DNA of 64,000 bases from RHKX01 sp963745755 (GTDB lineage Bacteria > Actinomycetota > Thermoleophilia > Solirubrobacterales > 70-9): contig CAVUYP010000001.1 of NCBI GenBank assembly GCA_963745755.1, positions 558,001 through 622,000 on the forward strand, given 5' to 3'. The translations under genes were made by a program, and so were the position numbers. The notes beneath the pieces are model-generated. The model did no database searches, had not been told where the DNA came from, and was given only the letters and a program-made list of their open reading frames with translations. Positions 59,311 to 64,000 of the stretch are shown piece after piece (positions within the stretch are counted from its first letter, which is position 1; each line of letters opens with the position of its first letter).

Positions 59311-60573
59311 CTAGCGCTCCCGACGCCGCACCATCTGAGCCATCCGCGTCTGCAGTGAGAATAACTCGATGAAGCCCGGGCTCGCGTGCTGGCTGAACTC
59401 CCCGCCCGACTCCCCGAATCCGGCCAGGGTCTTGTCGTAGAGGGCATAAGGCGAGCTGCGGCCGACCACGGCGGCCGTGCCCTTGTAGAGCTTGACCGTC
59501 ACCTCGCCGGTGACGAACTCGTTCGCCGATTCCATGTAGGCGTCGAGATCGCCGCGCAGCGGCTCGTACCAGAGGCCTGCGTAACAGAGGTAAGACCAAT
59601 GGTTGTCGAGCGTCGCCTTGAAGTTGTTCTGGTGGATCGTCGAGACGAGCTTCTCGAGATCCTTGTGGGCGGTGAGCAGGATGGTCGCCGCCGGCACCTC
59701 GTAGATGTCTCTGACCTTGAGGCCAACGATCCGATCCTCGATGTGGTCGACGATCCCGACGCCGTGGCGGCAGCCTCGATCGGAGAGCCGGCCGATCAGC
59801 TCGACCAGACCTAGCTGCTCGCCGTCGAGCGAGGTCGGCCGGCCGGCCTCGAAGCCGATCCGCAGGACCTCCGGCTCGTCGGGAGCTTCCTCCGGCCTGG
59901 TGACGAGCTGGAACACGTCGTCCGGGGGTGGTTGATCGATGTCCTCGATCAATTGACCCTCCGACGATCGGCCCCAGAGGTTGTCGTCGATCGAATAGGG
60001 CGGCTTCTCGGTCCCGCCGGAGACCGGGATCCGATGCTCGCGCGCATACGCGATCTCCTCCTCGCGTCCCATCGCCCAGTCCCGGACCGGGGCGAGAACC
60101 TGAAGCTCAGGGCCGAGCGCCGCGATCGTCGAGTCGATTCGGACCTGGTCGTTGCCCTTGCCGGTGCATCCGTGCGCGATCGTGTCGCAGTCATGCTCCC
60201 GCGCCGCCTCGACTGCGATCCGCGCGATCAGCGGCCGCGCCAGCGCCGTGAACAGGGGATAGCCGCCTCCGTAGAGGGCATTGGCGCGGATCGCCGGAGC
60301 CACGAACTCCGCCGCGAATTCCTCCCGCGCGTCGACCACGAGGGTCTCGATCGCACCCATGTCGCGGGCCTTCTGGGTGACCGCCTCCCAGTTCTCGTCG
60401 GGCTGGCCGAGCTCGACCGTGAGCGTGACGATCTCGGCGCCGTACCGCGCCTGGATCCAGTGCAGCATCACGCTGGTGTCGAGGCCACCCGAATAGAGCA
60501 GCAGGACCCGGCTGATCCGTTCGGTGTCGGCCTGGTAGGAGGCGATCGGTGGGTATGTCCGGGACTCGCTCAC
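59311..60573 (-). CDS. argG: Argininosuccinate synthase
   Basis: Joins citrulline and aspartate with ATP. It has 420 residues. The N-type ATP pyrophosphatase loop is LLYSGGLDTSVMLHWI near residues 25-40, HGCTGKGNDQVR near 135 binds substrate, and YSIDDNLWGRSSEGQ is the conserved central segment. GTG 60573 is the start. argH is at the other end of the window, so the genes of the last two arginine steps are not linked. It diverges from the sortase gene by 80 nt. Confidence 0.96.
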   Translation of the reverse strand: MSESRTYPPIASYQADTERISRVLLLYSGGLDTSVMLHWIQARYGAEIVTLTVELGQPDENWEAVTQKARDMGAIETLVVDAREEFAAEFVAPAIRANALYGGGYPLFTALARPLIARIAVEAAREHDCDTIAHGCTGKGNDQVRIDSTIAALGPELQVLAPVRDWAMGREEEIAYAREHRIPVSGGTEKPPYSIDDNLWGRSSEGQLIEDIDQPPPDDVFQLVTRPEEAPDEPEVLRIGFEAGRPTSLDGEQLGLVELIGRLSDRGCRHGVGIVDHIEDRIVGLKVRDIYEVPAATILLTAHKDLEKLVSTIHQNNFKATLDNHWSYLCYAGLWYEPLRGDLDAYMESANEFVTGEVTVKLYKGTAAVVGRSSPYALYDKTLAGFGESGGEFSQHASPGFIELFSLQTRMAQMVRRRER

Positions 60574-60653
60574 GGACGCGGCAGTGTTTCACGACCACAC
60601 GGCGGGTGAGCTGTGGGACGGAGCGACGTCCCGTTCCGCAATGATCCTGGCTG

Positions 60654-61340
60654 ATGCGGCGGCGAGTGGCGAGAATATTCTCGGTGACCCTGATCACCGC
60701 CGGGGTGGTCATCCTCGCGGACGCGGCGATCACGCTCGCCTGGCAGGAGCCCCTCTCGTCGCTCTACAGCTCCTACCAGCAGCGCAGCGCCGACCGTGAG
60801 CTCGCCGCCGCCCGCAGCGAGTTCCTCGACGAGCCGGCGGTGCGTGATCTGCGGGGGCCGACGGGCGCGAATCGCCGGCGCTCGGTCCAGCAGCGCGCTG
60901 GACGACTCGCGGACATCTACGCGAAGCGACTCAGCAACGGCGAGGCAATCGGTCGCATCACCGCGGCGGCGGCGGCGATCGACCACGTCGTCGTGGAGGG
61001 CACCGACGAAGCCGACCTCCGCAAGGGACCCGGCCACTACCCGGACACGGCCCTCCCCGGACAGGGCAGGACGATCGGAATCGCCGGCCACAGGACCACG
61101 TACGGAGCCCCGTTCAATGACATCGATTCCTTCCAGCAAGGGGATCGGATCGAGCTTGAGATGCCGTACGGAACGTTCACCTATCGCGTCAGGGATACGA
61201 AGATCGTCGATCCGACCGAGGTCTCGATCGTCGATGACACGGGCCGCGAGCTACTCGTCTTGACGGCCTGCCATCCCCTCTACAGCGCCGCGAAACGCTA
61301 TGCGGTGTTCGCGAGCCTGGATCGGATCAACCTGCCCTGA
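60654..61340 (+). CDS. Sortase (class E type)
   Basis: A membrane transpeptidase that anchors proteins or pilins at the cell wall. It has 228 residues with an N-terminal signal-anchor helix (about residues 9-29). The catalytic triad is His146 in GIAGHRTTYGAPF, Cys206 in LTACHPLY and Arg215 in KRYAVF. The Tyr and Thr after the His (GHRTTYG) match class E enzymes of actinobacteria. No substrate with a sorting motif is recognised in the window. It converges on and overlaps the epimerase gene by 14 nt. Confidence 0.92.
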   Translation: MRRRVARIFSVTLITAGVVILADAAITLAWQEPLSSLYSSYQQRSADRELAAARSEFLDEPAVRDLRGPTGANRRRSVQQRAGRLADIYAKRLSNGEAIGRITAAAAAIDHVVVEGTDEADLRKGPGHYPDTALPGQGRTIGIAGHRTTYGAPFNDIDSFQQGDRIELEMPYGTFTYRVRDTKIVDPTEVSIVDDTGRELLVLTACHPLYSAAKRYAVFASLDRINLP

Positions 61341-62319
61341 GGCCGAGGTCGGCGGCGATGCCCTCGACCGTCTTCCGAAGGCCGCGATCCAGGTCGACCT
61401 CCGCCTTCCAGCCGAGCTCGTGCGCAGCCCGGGACGAGTCGAGCACGACCCGCTGCACCTCTCCGGCCCGAGTGGGGGCGGACTCCGGCTCCAGCGCGAC
61501 CCGGAGGACTTCGGCGATCCGTTCGTGGAGCTCCAGCACCGAGGTCTCGAGCCCGGTGCCGACGTTGTAGGGCCCGCGGTCGGCGAGGCCCTCGCTCAAG
61601 GCCCGCCCTCCCGCCAGGAGCGCCTCGACGACATCGTCGACGAATACGTAGTCACGGGTCTGGCGACCGTCGCCGAAGATCGTCGGGCGCTGACCCGCGA
61701 GCAGCTTGCCGGCGAAGATCGAGACCACGCCGGCCTCCCCGTAGGGGTCCTGTCTGGGCCCGTAGACGTTCGCGAACCGCAGCGAGACGCCGGGAACCCC
61801 GTGCAGCCGCCGATAGAGCTCGACGTAGGCCTCCGCCGCCAGCTTGCTCGCTCCGTATGGAGCCAGCGGGCAAGCCCGGTCGTCCTCTCGAAACGGCAAC
61901 CGCCTCCCCTCCCCCTCTCCGTAGATCGCGCCTCCGGTCGAGGCGAACACGACGCCGGCTCCGGCCAGCCGAGCGGCCTCGAGGACGTTGATCGTGCCGA
62001 GGACATTGACCCGCGCGTCGAAGGACGGGTCGGCGACCGCGCGACGCACATCGGCCTGGGCGGCGAGGTGAAAGACCGCCTCCGGGCCGAAGCGGAGGAC
62101 CTCCCGGCTGACCCAGTCACCGTCGCCGACGTCGCCGATGCTGAGCTCCGCCCCGGCGGCCATCGCCCCGTCGACGTTCTCGCGTCGACCGGTCGACAGG
62201 TCATCCGCCAGCAGGACCGAGGCCCCCGACGCGATCAGCGCATCGGCCAGGGTCGAGCCGATAAACCCGGCGCCCCCCGTCACAAGCGCCCGGAGCGGTC
62301 TGGCCTTGCCCGAACTCAC
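61327..62319 (-). CDS. NAD-dependent epimerase/dehydratase (UDP-glucose 4-epimerase-like)
   Basis: Extended SDR acting on nucleotide sugars. It has 330 residues from GTG 62319; GTG 62340 is an alternative. LVTGGAGFIGSTLADAL near residues 12-28 binds NAD, HLAAQADVR near 84 follows, and the catalytic set is Ser/Thr near 127-128, Tyr155 and Lys159 (YGASK). RFANVYGPRQ and DYVFVDDVVEAL are typical of the GalE group. It lies between the sortase and the ligase-like polymerase and should supply a sugar for the surface polymer. Confidence 0.9.
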   Translation of the reverse strand: MSSGKARPLRALVTGGAGFIGSTLADALIASGASVLLADDLSTGRRENVDGAMAAGAELSIGDVGDGDWVSREVLRFGPEAVFHLAAQADVRRAVADPSFDARVNVLGTINVLEAARLAGAGVVFASTGGAIYGEGEGRRLPFREDDRACPLAPYGASKLAAEAYVELYRRLHGVPGVSLRFANVYGPRQDPYGEAGVVSIFAGKLLAGQRPTIFGDGRQTRDYVFVDDVVEALLAGGRALSEGLADRGPYNVGTGLETSVLELHERIAEVLRVALEPESAPTRAGEVQRVVLDSSRAAHELGWKAEVDLDRGLRKTVEGIAADLGLRAG

Positions 62320-62401
62320 CGGGTCGCAAACTACAGGCACCGCCTCGGCCCCGGGGCGCGATGTTGGGATGGACGGCCGTGCGCTCGGTAATCATGTCGC
62401 C

Positions 62402-64000
62402 ATGCCAGACGCCCCGACGCCCGCCCACTCGCCCTCCCGAGACGACGAGGCGGCCGCCCCCGATCTGAAGCTGGTCGCCTGGATCCTCGGATCGTCGATG
62501 CTGGCGATCTGGGCATGGTGGGCCCTGGCCCAGGGGGCCTACTTCGGAACGGTGCTGCTGCCGGGCGCCATCTTCGTGTACCTACTCATCGCGGTCACGT
62601 TCGGCTTCGCCCGCATCCGGATCGCGCCGAGAGGCCCTCACGTCGTCGCCCTCGGCGCACTGCTCCTCTTTTCCGCATGGACCGCGCTGTCGATCGTTTG
62701 GAGCCCGGCCCGCGACCTCGCGGTCGACTACGCGCAACGCAACTTCGCATTCGCCGCCGCATTTGCGGCCGGGCTGATACTCGCCGCCGCATTGCGCCGC
62801 CGCGTGCTGCTCGCAATCGTTCCGTTCCTCGGTGCCGGAGCGATCGCGGTCGCCGTGACCCTGATTCACGTCCGGACCGCTGCCAACGTCGGCACGCTGA
62901 TCGACGACTCCGGGACGCTCCAGTACCCGTTCAGCTACCGGAACGCCAACGCCGGCTTCTTCGCGATGATCGCGCTCGGTTCGATACCGGTGATGGTGCG
63001 CTGGCCCGGTTCCGCGGTGGTGCGAGCGGGGGTCGCGGCGCTCGCTGCGGCCGCACTGTCGCTGGTCGTGGTCAGCCAGTCGCGCGGTTCCGTTCTCGGC
63101 GTCGCCGCCGGCTGCATCGTGCTGTTCGCCGTCTCGAAGCAGCGGCTGCCGTCGGTGCTGGCCCTCGGCGCGATAGCGATCCCGGTCGCGATCGCATCTC
63201 CTCAGCTCCTCGATCCCTTCGACGCCGTCGGAACCGGATCGGAGCTGCGGGAGCTTCAGCAGGCGATGACCGCATCGGCCCTCGCCGGGGCCGGGGCCGC
63301 TCTGATCTCGCTCGCCTACCCGGCGATCGCAACCGGGTTGGCACGGGTCCGCCCCCCATCGCCCGGCGTCGCGTTCGGCACGATCGTCGGATTCTTGATC
63401 GCCGCCGTCCTGTTGTTCTCGGTGCTGGTCGAAAGCCCGGTCCGAGCCGTCGAGGACGGATTCGACAAGATCGCCAACGGAGACCGTACCTACGGAGACG
63501 TCGAGGGCTCACGGTTCACCTACGCCGGCGGTCTCAGCAGGCTCAACTTCTGGGACGTGGCCCTCCAGCAGGCGGCGGACGATCCGCTCACCGGAGGCGG
63601 CGCCGGCTCGTTCCGGTCCCGCTATCTGGTCGACGGCGAAGGGGACTACGAACCGAGGAATGCCCACAGCCTGCCGCTGGAAACGCTCGGCGAGCTCGGG
63701 GCCGTCGGCCTGCTGCTGCTGCTGGCCGGGTTCACGGCCGCGGCCGTTGCGGCGGCTCGCTCCCGGCGCTGCGGCCGGGATGCAGCGATCCTGAGCACGA
63801 CCGCACTGGTCGTCGCCGCGGTGATGCTCGCCCAGGCGGCCGTCGACTGGTCCTGGTACTTCGGCGCCCAGACCGCACCGATGCTGGCGCTGCTCGGATC
63901 CGCCGCCGCTCCGGCTGCCGCGGCCCGCGACGCATTTCGCGCTCCCGTGAGGATCGCTGTGGCGGCGGTCGCCGGTCTCCTGGCCCTGACGTCGATCCCG
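62402..64000 (+). CDS. O-antigen ligase-family membrane protein (cut by window edge)
   Basis: 533 residues visible from ATG 62402, with no stop before the window end. Many hydrophobic helices (about 11-12 so far) match the Wzy/WaaL layout. SQSRGSVLGVAAGCIV and, after a larger periplasmic loop (about residues 340-410, including EGSRFTYAGGLSRLNFWDVA), the conserved NAHSLPLETLGELGAVGLLL carry the family motifs. It probably polymerises or ligates a lipid-linked glycan, in line with the phosphotransferase at 57.4 kb. Confidence 0.88.
   Translation, partial: MPDAPTPAHSPSRDDEAAAPDLKLVAWILGSSMLAIWAWWALAQGAYFGTVLLPGAIFVYLLIAVTFGFARIRIAPRGPHVVALGALLLFSAWTALSIVWSPARDLAVDYAQRNFAFAAAFAAGLILAAALRRRVLLAIVPFLGAGAIAVAVTLIHVRTAANVGTLIDDSGTLQYPFSYRNANAGFFAMIALGSIPVMVRWPGSAVVRAGVAALAAAALSLVVVSQSRGSVLGVAAGCIVLFAVSKQRLPSVLALGAIAIPVAIASPQLLDPFDAVGTGSELRELQQAMTASALAGAGAALISLAYPAIATGLARVRPPSPGVAFGTIVGFLIAAVLLFSVLVESPVRAVEDGFDKIANGDRTYGDVEGSRFTYAGGLSRLNFWDVALQQAADDPLTGGGAGSFRSRYLVDGEGDYEPRNAHSLPLETLGELGAVGLLLLLAGFTAAAVAAARSRRCGRDAAILSTTALVVAAVMLAQAAVDWSWYFGAQTAPMLALLGSAAAPAAAARDAFRAPVRIAVAAVAGLLALTSIP

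Noticed and set aside
1..64000. CRISPR arrays, rRNA, tRNA, transposases, phage genes
   Set aside because: I looked for regular direct repeats, rRNA and tRNA consensus segments and transposase or integrase motifs on both strands and saw none.

Overview
The window is very GC-rich, gene-dense bacterial DNA with many GTG and TTG starts, tightly packed operons, menaquinone genes, a type II NADH dehydrogenase, GatCAB, a class E-type sortase, a DivIVA-like coiled-coil protein and several lipoproteins with Thr/Ser-rich stalks. This fits a high-GC actinobacterium. A deep-branching lineage such as Thermoleophilia/Solirubrobacterales is my inference from gene content, not something the sequence proves. 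I see no rRNA, tRNA, CRISPR array, prophage or insertion sequence.

Layout. 0.0-5.7 kb (minus): leuB, ilvE, cimA, a DegT-type aminotransferase and argH (cut by the left edge). 5.8-12.3 kb: a small lipoprotein (plus) faces a minus-strand leucine operon, leuA, an SDR dehydrogenase, a Xre-cupin regulator, leuC, leuD and a Tam-like methyltransferase. 12.4-20.0 kb: an AI-2E family transporter, a membrane protein, a quinone reductase-like protein, serA, a class V aminotransferase, a DUF4389 protein with a small cupin, and a DUF6636-type lipoprotein. 20.0-30.9 kb: ilvC, then the menaquinone block (menE minus; menB, menA, menC, menD plus; menF minus), then ilvB-ilvN reading into menF. 31.0-41.4 kb (minus): cysK-cysE, pcrA, folD, a membrane protein, gatC-gatA-gatB, a type II NADH dehydrogenase and a zinc-ribbon membrane protein. 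41.5-46.7 kb: nhaA, a small less GC-rich islet with a secreted glycine-rich protein and a gene remnant, an Rrf2 regulator, and two signalling genes that both look frameshifted. 46.8-53.1 kb: gltX, nfo, a Cys-rich protein and dnaE. 53.2-57.3 kb: three coiled-coil proteins. 57.4-64.0 kb: a sugar-phosphate transferase, argG with a 54-residue membrane protein, a sortase, an NAD-dependent epimerase and an O-antigen-ligase-like polymerase (cut by the right edge).

How the genes work together. Nearly the whole branched-chain amino acid pathway is here: cimA for threonine-independent 2-oxobutanoate, leuA/CD/B, ilvBN, ilvC and ilvE. ilvD and ilvA are absent from the window. Five menaquinone genes plus menF cover most steps from chorismate to demethylmenaquinone, but menH, the thioesterase and the final methyltransferase are absent. 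serA, cysE and cysK link serine to cysteine. argG and argH bracket the window about 60 kb apart.

Two patterns need attention. First, six places in five genes (serA, cysE, a response regulator, an HDOD-LuxR gene twice, a long coiled-coil protein) read through only if one extra nucleotide is skipped, which suggests sequencing or assembly insertions, or real gene decay. Second, many operon junctions are 4-nt overlaps of the form NTGA (ATGA, GTGA, TTGA), and menF seems to use CTGA with a CTG start.
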